This document shows positions 52,366 through 60,364 of a DNA stretch of 64,000 bases, piece after piece. Origin of the DNA: Bryobacterales bacterium (GTDB taxonomy: Bacteria; Acidobacteriota; Terriglobia; Bryobacterales; Bryobacteraceae); the NCBI GenBank assembly GCA_016789905.1, contig JAEUQC010000213.1:62001-126000 (forward strand), in the 5' to 3' direction. The notes under the pieces are model-generated. The model was not told where the DNA came from, searched no databases, and saw only the letters and a program-made list of their open reading frames with translations. Made by a program: the position numbers and the translations under genes. Position 1 is the stretch's first letter; each line of letters begins with the position of its first letter.

Positions 52366-52388
52366 GCTCGGTGAAACATCGCAGTCAA

Positions 52389-52416
52389 ACGGGCGGCCTC
52401 AAACAGGGCCGCCCGT
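52389..52416. terminator. Bidirectional hairpin between the S1-like gene and the debranching enzyme
   Basis: ACGGGCGGCC/GGCCGCCCGT is a perfect 10-bp stem with an 8-nt loop, placed between two convergent genes. On the plus strand it is followed by CTTGTCTTGAT, a moderately T-rich tail. It likely ends rpsA and the opposite gene. Confidence 0.7.
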
Positions 52417-52429
52417 CTTGTCTTGATCG

Positions 52430-54463
52430 CTAACTTCCCGTGGCGTGGAAGGCGCGCGCGGCCAGGGAGCCCGTATCGGCTTGCACCTTACGTTTCTTCG
52501 GCGCCGGTGGCGTGCAGATCAGCTTTTTTCCAACACTCTCCGCCGCCGCTCGCAGCAGTTCCGCAACGCTCCACGCCTGCGCGAAACAGCCGCGCGGTGT
52601 GTGTGGCGCGTCGCCATCAGCGATTTCGGACAACTGCCCCGCGCCGGCCTCCCGCAAATGGCCTTGCATACCCCTGAATATTTCCGCCAAGCGGGGCGAG
52701 CCGGGGTGGACGCGCGCGTACGCTGTCAAAAAAGGTCCCATCAGCCACAACCACACCGGCCCCTGATGATAGGCCGAGTCCCGCTCCATCACGCCGCCCA
52801 CGTATCGCCCTCGGTACGCCGGGTCCTCCGGCGACAGGCTACGCAGTCCCAGAGGCGTCAGCAGATGCCGCTCCACCGTATCCACAATGGCCGACGCCTG
52901 TTCGGAGTCGAGCATGGAATGGTGCAGGCTCACCGCCAGAATCTGGTTCGGACGTATGCAGTCGTCACCAACGTTATCCAAAAGATATCCGCGTTCCGCA
53001 TCCCAGAACTGTTCCACGAAACTCGCCTTCGCGCGTCCGGCCAGTTCCGCCATCTGCGCCGCGCGCCCCGCGTCTCCAAACCGCTCCGCCAGCGATTCCA
53101 AAATGCGAATCGCGTTGTACCAAAGCGCCTGAATCTCCACCGGCTTCCCTTCCCGCGGAGTCACCACCCAGTCGCCGATCTTGGCGTCCATCCATGTCAA
53201 CTGCACGCCCGGAACGCCGGCCCGCAGCAACCCATCGAAGTCCGCGCGGATACCGTAGCGAGTCCCTCGCAAGTGCCAATCCATCGCCTCCGCCAGGCGC
53301 GGGTAGAGCACGTCGCGCACAAAGGCGACGTCGTTCGTGTAGTGCAGATACGCCCGCGTCGCCTCGAAAAACCACAGTGTCGCGTCCACTGTGTTGTACT
53401 CCGGTTCCTCACCCGAATCGGAGAACCGGTTGGGGAGCATTCCCTGGTTGAGGGCGTTTGCAAACTGCCCCAGAATGCCGCAGGCCACATCAAAACGGCC
53501 CGTCACCAGCGTCAGGCCCGGCAGCGCGATCATCGTGTCCCGGCCCCAGTCGCCAAACCACGGATAGCCCGCGATAATCGTATGCCCTTCCCCGCGCCGC
53601 ACCAGAAACTGCGCGGACGCCTCAGTCAGGTCCTCCAGGAATGGATCGGCTATCGGGGACTGCCGCCGCAAAGCCTGCCGGCGCACGCGTTCTTTCTCCC
53701 GCAGCGCGGTCGCCTGGTGGGCCGGAAGCGCTTCACGGGAAACGATCACTACCGCCTTCGGCGATTGAGAGAGATCGAAGTGCAGCACGAAGGGCTGGAA
53801 CAAATCCTCCTGCGAATCCAGGCCCCTTGCTTTCTCCTCTTCGTATTCAAACCGGTGATACCAATGCCCGGTGGGCTCGCAGGAACGATAATCAGCGCCG
53901 AAGAACACCCGCGGCAGCCCCTCATAGAGCTGAACCGAAACCAGCCCTTCTTCCTCCCATTCGAAACCCCGGTCAATAGCCTCATTAGAATGCGTGGTGG
54001 CATGGTAGTCGCGGTAGGCAACCAGAGGCCGGACTTCCAAATGGCAGTTTTCGCACAAACCCGTCACTTCGTACTCCACTACCGTCGCGTCCTTCCCATG
54101 CACCATAAACACGCGCTTTTCCACTCGCGCATTCCCGATCTCGTAGACCCAGGTGGGAAACGGGTCCAACCGAAACTCGCGCAGGTATTCAAACCCCTGC
54201 GGGTGAACCGCGCCAACATAACGGTTGGCTGAAAGCTCCACGCGATACCCGTCCACGACAAGCGTGTCTTCAAACTTCGCCACCAGCAGCATCCGCCCCG
54301 CCGGTGGCTGCAGCGCGGAAGTCAGTAATCCGTGATATCTGCGAGTGTGTATTCCACTGACTGTACCGCTGGCGAAGCCGCCAAGACCATTCGTTTCCAG
54401 CCACTCCAACCGGCTGCTCTGTTCCAGGTCCTGGCAGGTCATTTCATCGAACTCAAGTTTCAT
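52430..54463 (-). CDS. Glycogen debranching enzyme (amylo-alpha-1,6-glucosidase)
   Basis: The 677-residue protein has the N-terminal debranching beta domain (EWLETNGLGGFASGTVSGIH, RRYHGLLTSAL) and the C-terminal (alpha/alpha) barrel of GH133: YPWFGDWGRDTMIALPGLTL, LPNRFSDSGEEPEYNTVDAT, WMDAKIGDWVVTPREGKPVE and YHQGPVWLWLMGPFL. It removes the alpha-1,6 branches of glycogen. The start ATG follows GAGGGATGAGAG. It is the archaeal/bacterial single-polypeptide type. No other glycogen gene lies near. The 215-nt gap between this start and the next gene (54464-54678) holds no recognisable feature. Confidence 0.93.
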   Translation of the reverse strand: MKLEFDEMTCQDLEQSSRLEWLETNGLGGFASGTVSGIHTRRYHGLLTSALQPPAGRMLLVAKFEDTLVVDGYRVELSANRYVGAVHPQGFEYLREFRLDPFPTWVYEIGNARVEKRVFMVHGKDATVVEYEVTGLCENCHLEVRPLVAYRDYHATTHSNEAIDRGFEWEEEGLVSVQLYEGLPRVFFGADYRSCEPTGHWYHRFEYEEEKARGLDSQEDLFQPFVLHFDLSQSPKAVVIVSREALPAHQATALREKERVRRQALRRQSPIADPFLEDLTEASAQFLVRRGEGHTIIAGYPWFGDWGRDTMIALPGLTLVTGRFDVACGILGQFANALNQGMLPNRFSDSGEEPEYNTVDATLWFFEATRAYLHYTNDVAFVRDVLYPRLAEAMDWHLRGTRYGIRADFDGLLRAGVPGVQLTWMDAKIGDWVVTPREGKPVEIQALWYNAIRILESLAERFGDAGRAAQMAELAGRAKASFVEQFWDAERGYLLDNVGDDCIRPNQILAVSLHHSMLDSEQASAIVDTVERHLLTPLGLRSLSPEDPAYRGRYVGGVMERDSAYHQGPVWLWLMGPFLTAYARVHPGSPRLAEIFRGMQGHLREAGAGQLSEIADGDAPHTPRGCFAQAWSVAELLRAAAESVGKKLICTPPAPKKRKVQADTGSLAARAFHATGS

Positions 54464-54678
54464 CTCTCATCCCTCGGCCTTCTTGCTGCATTCCAATGGC
54501 CAACAAGGCCTTCCCCTCTCATGGCGGGGGAAACAGATGCGGAAGCAGTCGGCATTGCCTGCTACGAGGCTACAGTCCGGGGCGGCTGGCCTAAATAGAG
54601 CACCCTGCGCGCGCCGGATTCAGGCGCTGCGCCTGGGGTCGCGACGGAAACACATCCGCCGCGAATTAAAGAATACTC

Positions 54679-55545
54679 TCATTTTCGGCCGGAGGAAAGG
54701 GGCAAATGACGCCTGAGCGCGGCAGCAAGCCATTGGATCAATTCCCGGGACCGCGCCAGGCGCGTTTGCGTAAAAAAGCCATGGTGCATGTCGGGGTAGT
54801 GTACTTCTTCCACGGCCACGCCGCATGCACGCAAACTCGCACCGAACGCCATCGCCTCATCGCGAAGAGCATCCACACCCGCCGTAACCAGCAGGGTGGA
54901 CGGAAACGCGCCGCTCCCCGCGTTTACAGCTTCGCCCCCATAGAGTTCCCAGCCGCGCGCCATGTCCTCTCCGCTCGGCCAGGGGCCTTGCCAATACTCG
55001 CGGTAGGACGCTGTATCGGTGGCCGGATCCAGCATTGGGTAGATCAACACCTGCAGAACCGGGTGCAGCGCCAGCGCGCCCAACGCGGCCAGGTAGCCGC
55101 CGGCGCTGTCGCCTCCAACTATCATTTCATCGGTTTGGCCGCGCAGCCATCGCCCGGCGGCAATTGTGTCCTCCACCGCCGCCGGATGGCGATGCTCCGG
55201 CGCCAGCCGGTAATTCACTGCGCAAATGCGGACCTTGGAAACATCGGCCAGCAGGCGTAGCGGCCAGTCATGAGAGTCCAGATTGCCGCTGAAAAATCGC
55301 CCGCCATGCAAGTAGAGCAGGGTCCGCGCGTGTTCATCTCCATAGAGCCGGACGGGGACACCATTCGCAACGGCATCCCGGACCGGCACGTTCGCCGGCG
55401 GCGCCAGTTGCCATTTCCGGCCGGCGGTCATTGCCACTCGCGTCTCTTCCACGGTCATCTGGCTCCGCGGCTTGGCGCCGCCGCGGCGTTGCTCCTCCAG
55501 CATCGCCACAACTTCCGGATGCAGTTCCGTTACCCAGCCAGACAA
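54679..55545 (-). CDS. Alpha/beta hydrolase, HSL-like esterase family
   Basis: The motifs are clear: LLYLHGGRFFSGNLDSHDWP (oxyanion-hole HGG), nucleophile Ser in IVGGDSAGGYLAALG, Asp in VTAGVDALRDEAM and His in PDMHHGFFTQT. This is the hormone-sensitive lipase-like esterase family. The frame is open to 55635, inside the DJ-1 gene. I prefer a TTG start (55545), which has AGGTGA just upstream and overlaps the DJ-1 stop by 16 nt, giving 288 residues. The first ATG would be later, at 55500. It is the last gene of a three-gene overlapping unit. Confidence 0.87.
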   Translation of the reverse strand: MSGWVTELHPEVVAMLEEQRRGGAKPRSQMTVEETRVAMTAGRKWQLAPPANVPVRDAVANGVPVRLYGDEHARTLLYLHGGRFFSGNLDSHDWPLRLLADVSKVRICAVNYRLAPEHRHPAAVEDTIAAGRWLRGQTDEMIVGGDSAGGYLAALGALALHPVLQVLIYPMLDPATDTASYREYWQGPWPSGEDMARGWELYGGEAVNAGSGAFPSTLLVTAGVDALRDEAMAFGASLRACGVAVEEVHYPDMHHGFFTQTRLARSRELIQWLAAALRRHLPLSSGRK

Positions 55546-56078
55546 GCCATCACCTCGCGGTAGAACTCGGGATGGGACTCCCACGTCTGCGCGGTGACCA
55601 TGCGGCCATCGCGGACCGCCTGCTCCTTCTGCCACTCCCCGCCCGCCTGCACGACCTCGCTGCGGACGTGTTCATAACAAGTCACTTTGCGTCCATGCAC
55701 AACCCCGGCCGCATTGAACACCTGAATGCCATGACAGATGGCGAACAGCCATTTGCCTTGTGCATCAAAGGCGCGAATCGCGGCCAGCAGGTGATCGTTG
55801 TGCCGCAGATACTCCGGCGCGCGGCCGCCAAGGATGAGCACCGCGTCGAACCCGTCCGCGCTCACCTCGGCGAGCGCCACATCGGCATTCACCCCGTAAC
55901 CGGGCCGCTCCACATAGGTGTCCCACCCAGGCTCAAAATCGTGCATCACCATGTGCAGACGCCGCCGCGCCGGCGCGGCCACCACGGCTTCGTGCCCCGC
56001 CTCCCGCAGACGGTGAATGGCATACCAGGCTTCGTAGCCCTCTCCCGCGTCCCCGGTCACAATCAGCACGCGTTTCAC
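55530..56078 (-). CDS. DJ-1/PfpI family protein
   Basis: The 182-residue protein has the class-I glutamine amidotransferase-like fold: KRVLIVTGDAGEGYEAWYAI, FDAVLILGGRAPEYLRHNDH, and the nucleophile elbow WLFAICHGIQVFNAAG with the reactive Cys. Members include glyoxalase-III-like, chaperone and protease-like proteins; this one is closest in shape to PfpI. The GTG start overlaps the stop of the FG-GAP gene (GTGA), and its own end overlaps the esterase-like gene. Confidence 0.9.
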   Translation of the reverse strand: MKRVLIVTGDAGEGYEAWYAIHRLREAGHEAVVAAPARRRLHMVMHDFEPGWDTYVERPGYGVNADVALAEVSADGFDAVLILGGRAPEYLRHNDHLLAAIRAFDAQGKWLFAICHGIQVFNAAGVVHGRKVTCYEHVRSEVVQAGGEWQKEQAVRDGRMVTAQTWESHPEFYREVMACLAG

Positions 56079-57229
56079 TTCGCTGCCTTCTTCCCGCTCA
56101 GGTTCTCAAACAGAAACGCGCCGGACTTGCCGCCAACCGCGAAATCCAGATCCCCGTCGCCATCAATATCGGCTGTGGCTATCTGCATGCCCGCGCCCGC
56201 GGAAGAGCCGTAATCGATGATGTGGCGGATCCACTCCACGCCCTTTTCTCCCTTGCGCCACTCGTACCAATAGATGCCAAGCGGTTCATTGGCGCCGGGC
56301 TCATGTTCATGCGCCCAGAAGCGCTTGCCCGTCATAAAATCCTTCTGTCCGTCGCCGTTGATATCGACAAACGCCGTGGCGTGCGCCTGGCTCCAGGCAT
56401 CGTCGATCTTGATTTCGGTGAACTTGCCTTCCGCGCCCTGGCGCAGCCAGAAGATCCCATAGTCATGCGCGTGCGGATAGAACACATCATTCAATCCGTC
56501 GCCATCAATATCCACCACGTCCAGAAAGCCCGTGTGCTTTTTAGCGGCCCAGTCGGAGTGCAGCTTCCACGGCTCCTCGCCGGCCGTGGCGGGCGCTTCC
56601 AGCCAGCCTTTCGGGTGCAGCACGTCCACGCGCCCGTCTTTGTTCACATCGCCCGCTCCAATGCCGTGGCCAAAGTTATCGGGGTGGACAATGTGGCGGA
56701 CGAACGCGCCGTTCTTGAGTTCATACCATGCCGTCGGCCCTTTCCCCCCAAACTGCGGCAGCAGTTCCTGCTTCTTTCCGTCGTTGTTCAGGTCCACCAG
56801 GAACATGAACTCCACGTTCCACTGCGTTTCAATCAGGTGTTCCTTCCACGCCCCGGCTGCCTTGCCGGGGTTCTCGTACCAGGAAATTTTCTTGCCGAAC
56901 CAGGTGCAACTCACAACGTCCATCTTGCCGTCGCCATTCACGTCGAGCGGAATGTCGCTGAATGAGTCAATGTAGTTGTTGGCAAAACCGATGTCGCGAA
57001 AATGGTGCTTCCGCCATTCGCCGCCCTTCACTTTGGGGTGCTCATACCAGTTCTCGCCGTTGACGATATCGAGTTTCCCGTCGCCGTTGAGGTCGGCGAA
57101 GGCGGTGGACTCATTGGCGCCGAAATCGAGCTGGGTCTTCTTAAAGGGCACGTCGGCGGGGCGGGGCGCGGCGATGGCCGCAGCCGCGAATGCCGCCAGG
57201 AACAGGAATTGGAAACGCATCGCTGCCAT
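56075..57229 (-). CDS. Secreted FG-GAP/VCBS repeat protein
   Basis: The 384-residue protein has a signal peptide (FQFLFLAAFAAAAIAAPRP). Then come seven calcium-binding D-x-(D/N)-x-D-G repeats of the FG-GAP type, such as DLNGDGKLDIVNGENW, DVNGDGKMDVVSC, DLNNDGKKQELL, DVNKDGRVDVLHP, DIDGDGLNDVFYP, DINGDGQKDFMTG and DIDGDGDLDFAVGG. Together they should form a beta-propeller, probably in the periplasm or outside. These proteins are frequent in Acidobacteria and Planctomycetes. The start may be the internal ATG of MRFQFL (57220). It is first in the unit with the DJ-1 and esterase genes. Confidence 0.9.
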   Translation of the reverse strand: MAAMRFQFLFLAAFAAAAIAAPRPADVPFKKTQLDFGANESTAFADLNGDGKLDIVNGENWYEHPKVKGGEWRKHHFRDIGFANNYIDSFSDIPLDVNGDGKMDVVSCTWFGKKISWYENPGKAAGAWKEHLIETQWNVEFMFLVDLNNDGKKQELLPQFGGKGPTAWYELKNGAFVRHIVHPDNFGHGIGAGDVNKDGRVDVLHPKGWLEAPATAGEEPWKLHSDWAAKKHTGFLDVVDIDGDGLNDVFYPHAHDYGIFWLRQGAEGKFTEIKIDDAWSQAHATAFVDINGDGQKDFMTGKRFWAHEHEPGANEPLGIYWYEWRKGEKGVEWIRHIIDYGSSAGAGMQIATADIDGDGDLDFAVGGKSGAFLFENLSGKKAAK

Positions 57230-57268
57230 TGTATAACCGGACAGCGTGATATATTGGGTTAAGTTCGT

Positions 57269-57343
57269 GGCGCCATCGTCTAAGGGTTAGGACGGAGCCC
57301 TCTCAAGGCTCTAATAGGGGTTCGAATCCCCTTGGCGCTACCA
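57269..57343 (+). tRNA. tRNA-Glu (anticodon CTC)
   Basis: The cloverleaf can be drawn by hand. The acceptor is GGCGCCA/TGGCGCT with a terminal G-T pair. The D-arm is TCGTCTAAGGGTTAGGACG. The anticodon arm is GAGCC-CTCTCAA-GGCTC (loop positions 32-38, anticodon CTC), and the T-arm GGGGTTCGAATCCCC contains TTCGAAT. The discriminator base is A and the CCA end is encoded in the DNA (57341-57343). It reads GAG codons. A weak TATATT box lies about 14 nt upstream. Confidence 0.95.
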
Positions 57344-57376
57344 TAGGTTTTCCTGTAGTTCTCGCCTGGAACCGTT

Positions 57377-57426
57377 GCCGAACCAATAGTGGGATTCGGC
57401 AAGGAGCGGCTTGCGGATTAGCCGAA
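57377..57426. repeat. Overlapping alternative hairpins between tRNA-Glu and the glycosyltransferase
   Basis: GCCGAA (57377-57382), TTCGGC (57395-57400) and GCCGAA (57421-57426) let the middle copy pair with either neighbour. The second option has an inner GCAAG/CTTGC stem. The site could be a 3'-end structure of the minus-strand glycosyltransferase mRNA or a processing or termination signal of the tRNA. No T-run is seen. Confidence 0.4.
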
Positions 57427-57450
57427 CGTTGAAACGCGCAAACTTCGCTT

Positions 57451-58581
57451 CTACCTGCCCGCCAAGACATCCCGGTAGGTCTGCAGCACCTGCCGGGCCG
57501 TGTCATACCAACTGAACCGCTTCACTTGCGCGTGCCCTCGAACGATGAGATCGGCGCGCAAACGCTCGTCCAGCAGCACTTCGCGAATGCCTCGGGCAAT
57601 GTCGAAGACGTTCTCCGGCTTCACAATCATCGCCGCGTCCCCAACTACCTCCGGTAACGCGCTAACGCCGCTGGTGACCACCGGCGTCCCCAGCGACATC
57701 GCCTCCAACGGCGGCAACCCGAACCCTTCATACAACGATGGGAACACAAAGGCCTCCGCGCTTTGGTAGAACACCTTCAACTCTTCACGCTTTACAAAGC
57801 CCAGGAACCGCACCACTTCATTGACACGCGACTGGTGAACGGCGCGCCGCAGACCCGGGAACTTCGACATCTGGTCTCCGATGATAATCAGGCGCAAGTC
57901 CTTATAGCGCGGATGCTCCACCAGATCCTGCCGCAGCAGCGCCAACGCCTCAACGATACGCGCTACGTTCTTGCGCGGGTTCACCGAGCCTGCATACAGA
58001 ATATAGGGGTAATTGACCTGATAGCGGTCCAGAACCTCCCGCCGCTTCTTCTCATCTGGCTCGATGTCGAGAAATCCCGGATCGATGGCGTTGTAGATCT
58101 GCCGAACATGATCGGGCGGCAGATTCATCAGGTTCAGCACGTCGCGCCGCGTGGCGCCGCTGACGGCGATGACACAATCGGCGCGGGAGAGGCCGCGGCG
58201 AAAACGCCAAAGATGCATCCGGTCCCGGGTGTCGCTGCCATAATCGAAAACCAGACTGCTCATATCGTGAATGGTGACGATATATGGTTTAGGCATCAAT
58301 ACGGGAACGTTATTGATGGGTATGTGAACCAGATCGATGCCGAGTCCGCGCACAAAGAGGGGAAAGGCGATATTCTCCAGCCAGCCGGAATCCTCCCTAG
58401 GATACTCCACCATGCGGAAGTTGGCCGGCAGCGGGCCGAGTTCGCCGACGCGGCCCGGCCTGGCGATGAGGACAAACTGCAGCTCGCGTTCCAGTTCGCC
58501 GATGGCGCGAATCAGGTTGCGGATGTAGGTTCCGTACCCGAAGTCGCCCAGATGGCGGACATCGATCGCGACTGTCGCCAC
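57451..58581 (-). CDS. Glycosyltransferase, GT4 family
   Basis: The 376-residue GT-B protein starts ATVAIDVRHLGDFGYGTYIR. It has an acceptor-domain IHDMSSLVFDYGSD segment and a C-terminal donor-binding domain with ILYAGSVNPRKNVARIVEAL, LRLIIIGDQMSKFPGL, and the EX7E motif in SAEAFVFPSLYEGFGLPPLE followed by GTPVVTSGVSALPEV. It transfers a sugar from a nucleotide donor, probably to an exopolysaccharide or LPS acceptor. It is 1 nt from the serine hydroxymethyltransferase stop and on the same strand, so it is probably transcribed with rpiB-glyA. Confidence 0.92.
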   Translation of the reverse strand: MATVAIDVRHLGDFGYGTYIRNLIRAIGELERELQFVLIARPGRVGELGPLPANFRMVEYPREDSGWLENIAFPLFVRGLGIDLVHIPINNVPVLMPKPYIVTIHDMSSLVFDYGSDTRDRMHLWRFRRGLSRADCVIAVSGATRRDVLNLMNLPPDHVRQIYNAIDPGFLDIEPDEKKRREVLDRYQVNYPYILYAGSVNPRKNVARIVEALALLRQDLVEHPRYKDLRLIIIGDQMSKFPGLRRAVHQSRVNEVVRFLGFVKREELKVFYQSAEAFVFPSLYEGFGLPPLEAMSLGTPVVTSGVSALPEVVGDAAMIVKPENVFDIARGIREVLLDERLRADLIVRGHAQVKRFSWYDTARQVLQTYRDVLAGR

Positions 58582-58582
58582 A

Positions 58583-59872
58583 CTATCCCCTGGCCGCCGC
58601 CGCCTGCTTCCACTCGTAGAGCGGGAAGCGGTCCGTTAGTTGGGCTACTTTGGCGCGAACGGCCTGGATGGTATCGTGAGCGCCATCGCGTCCGCCGGCG
58701 GCAACGGCATCCAGCACCTCGGCGATCAGCGAGCCGACCGTGGTGAACTCGGCTTCGCCGAAGCCACGGGTGGTAAGGGCGGGGCTGCCCAGTCGGATGC
58801 CGCTAGGGTTCAAAGGCGGGTTGACGTCGAAGGGAATCCCATTCTTATTGGCCGTCATATAGGCCTCATCAAGGGCCCATTCGGCGTCCTTGCCGCGCAC
58901 GCCCTTGGCAAAGACATCGACGAGGATGAGATGGGAATCGGTGCCGCCACTGACGACGCGATAGCCGGCGGCGGTCATGGAAGCGGCCAGCGCCTGCGCA
59001 TTGCGGATGACCTGCTTCTGATACTCGACAAAGGAAGGCTGCAACGCTTCCAGGAAACAGATGGCCTTGGCGGCGACGATGTGGACCAGCGGGCCACCCT
59101 GTTGGCCGGGGAATACGCAGCGATCGACGGCGGCGGCATACTGCTCTTTGCAGAGGATCATGCCGGAACGCGGGCCACGAAGAGTTTTGTGGGTGGTGGT
59201 GGTGACGATGTCGGCGAACTGGCAGGGGTTCGGGTAGAGCCCAGCGGCAACAAGACCGGAGAAATGCGCCATGTCCACCAGGAAGATGGCGCCCACGGAA
59301 TCGGCGATTTCGCGGAACTTGGCAAAGTCGATGATGCGCGGGTAGGCGCTGGCGCCGGCGATGATCATCTTCGGCTTGGACTCTTCGGCTTTGGCCCGGA
59401 GTTGATCATAATCGATACGCTCATCTTCTTTACGGACGCCATAGCCGACGACATTATAGAGCTTGCCGGAAAAGTTGAGTTTGTGGCCGTGCGTAAGGTG
59501 GCCGCCGTGGGCAAGGTCCATCCCAAGAATCGTGTCGCCCGGGTTCAGAACGGCCATGTAGGCGGCGGCGTTGGCCTGGGAGCCGGAGTGGGGCTGGACA
59601 TTTACGTGTTCGGCGCCAAAGAGCTGTTTGGCGCGGTCGCGGGCGAGATTCTCCACAACATCGGCGTATTCGCAGCCACCGTAGTAGCGCTTGCCGGGAT
59701 ATCCTTCCGCGTACTTATTCGTGAAGACGCTGCCGGCCGCTTCCAGAATCGGCTCGGAGGTGAAGTTCTCGCTGGCGATGAGTTCCAGGCGGGAGTTCTG
59801 GCGCGCGGTTTCCTGCTGAATGGCTTCAAAGACCTGCGGATCGGCTTCCGCGAGCGTACGGTACTTCATCAT
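58583..59872 (-). CDS. glyA: Serine hydroxymethyltransferase
   Basis: The 429-residue PLP enzyme has the GlyA N-terminus (RQNSRLELIASENFTSEPIL), NKYAEGYPGKRYYGGCEY, DMAHFSGLVAAGLYPNP and the PLP-Lys region TTTTHKTLRGPRSGMILC, ending with the typical small domain. It converts serine and tetrahydrofolate to glycine and methylene-THF. The first ATG overlaps the rpiB stop (ATGA); a second in-frame ATG follows at once. rpiB-glyA is a common gene pair. Confidence 0.96.
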   Translation of the reverse strand: MMKYRTLAEADPQVFEAIQQETARQNSRLELIASENFTSEPILEAAGSVFTNKYAEGYPGKRYYGGCEYADVVENLARDRAKQLFGAEHVNVQPHSGSQANAAAYMAVLNPGDTILGMDLAHGGHLTHGHKLNFSGKLYNVVGYGVRKEDERIDYDQLRAKAEESKPKMIIAGASAYPRIIDFAKFREIADSVGAIFLVDMAHFSGLVAAGLYPNPCQFADIVTTTTHKTLRGPRSGMILCKEQYAAAVDRCVFPGQQGGPLVHIVAAKAICFLEALQPSFVEYQKQVIRNAQALAASMTAAGYRVVSGGTDSHLILVDVFAKGVRGKDAEWALDEAYMTANKNGIPFDVNPPLNPSGIRLGSPALTTRGFGEAEFTTVGSLIAEVLDAVAAGGRDGAHDTIQAVRAKVAQLTDRFPLYEWKQAAAARG

Positions 59873-60318
59873 TGCTGCTCTTCCTGCTCCAATTGTTTGA
59901 TCTTTTCGATGCGGCGTGAATGGCGGCCGCCTTCAAAAGGCGTAGTGAGAAACGTATCCAACAGGGCCATGGCTTCGGGCTCAGCGGTATACTTGGCGCC
60001 GATGGCGAGGACGTTGGCATCGTTATGTTTGCGAGTGTAGGAAACCTCGTCGGTATTGGTTCCCAAAGCGGCGCGGACGCCGTGAATCTTATTGGCGGCA
60101 ATAGACATGCCAACGCCGCTGGAACAGACAAGCAGGCCGAGTTCCGCCTGTTCCTTCGTCACCGCGCGGCCAACGGCGGCGGCGTAGTCAGGGTAGTCAG
60201 TTGAGTCAGTGGAATGCGTACCGAAGTCGATGACTTCGTGACCTTCCTCTTTGAGCTTCCCAACTAAACGCTCTTTCAGGGCGTACCCTGCGTGATCAGC
60301 GCCTACGGCAATCTTCAT
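59869..60318 (-). CDS. rpiB: Ribose-5-phosphate isomerase B
   Basis: The 149-residue RpiB/LacAB protein has KIAVGADHAGYALKERLVGK at the start, the active-site Cys in LLVCSSGVGMSIAANKIHGV and RAALGTNTDEVSYTRKHNDA. It interconverts ribose-5- and ribulose-5-phosphate. It is followed by glyA with a 4-nt overlap and is divergent from proS, whose start lies 47 nt away. Confidence 0.95.
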   Translation of the reverse strand: MKIAVGADHAGYALKERLVGKLKEEGHEVIDFGTHSTDSTDYPDYAAAVGRAVTKEQAELGLLVCSSGVGMSIAANKIHGVRAALGTNTDEVSYTRKHNDANVLAIGAKYTAEPEAMALLDTFLTTPFEGGRHSRRIEKIKQLEQEEQQ

Positions 60319-60364
60319 GGGCTCTTTTTCAATCCTAACATGCTACTCTGGCACTTCCCGCCAT

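Noticed and set aside
58640..60040. 466-codon plus-strand frame, Gly/Asp-rich, opposite glyA and rpiB
   Set aside because: Its composition comes from the reverse complement of glyA and rpiB codons; no start site or domain.
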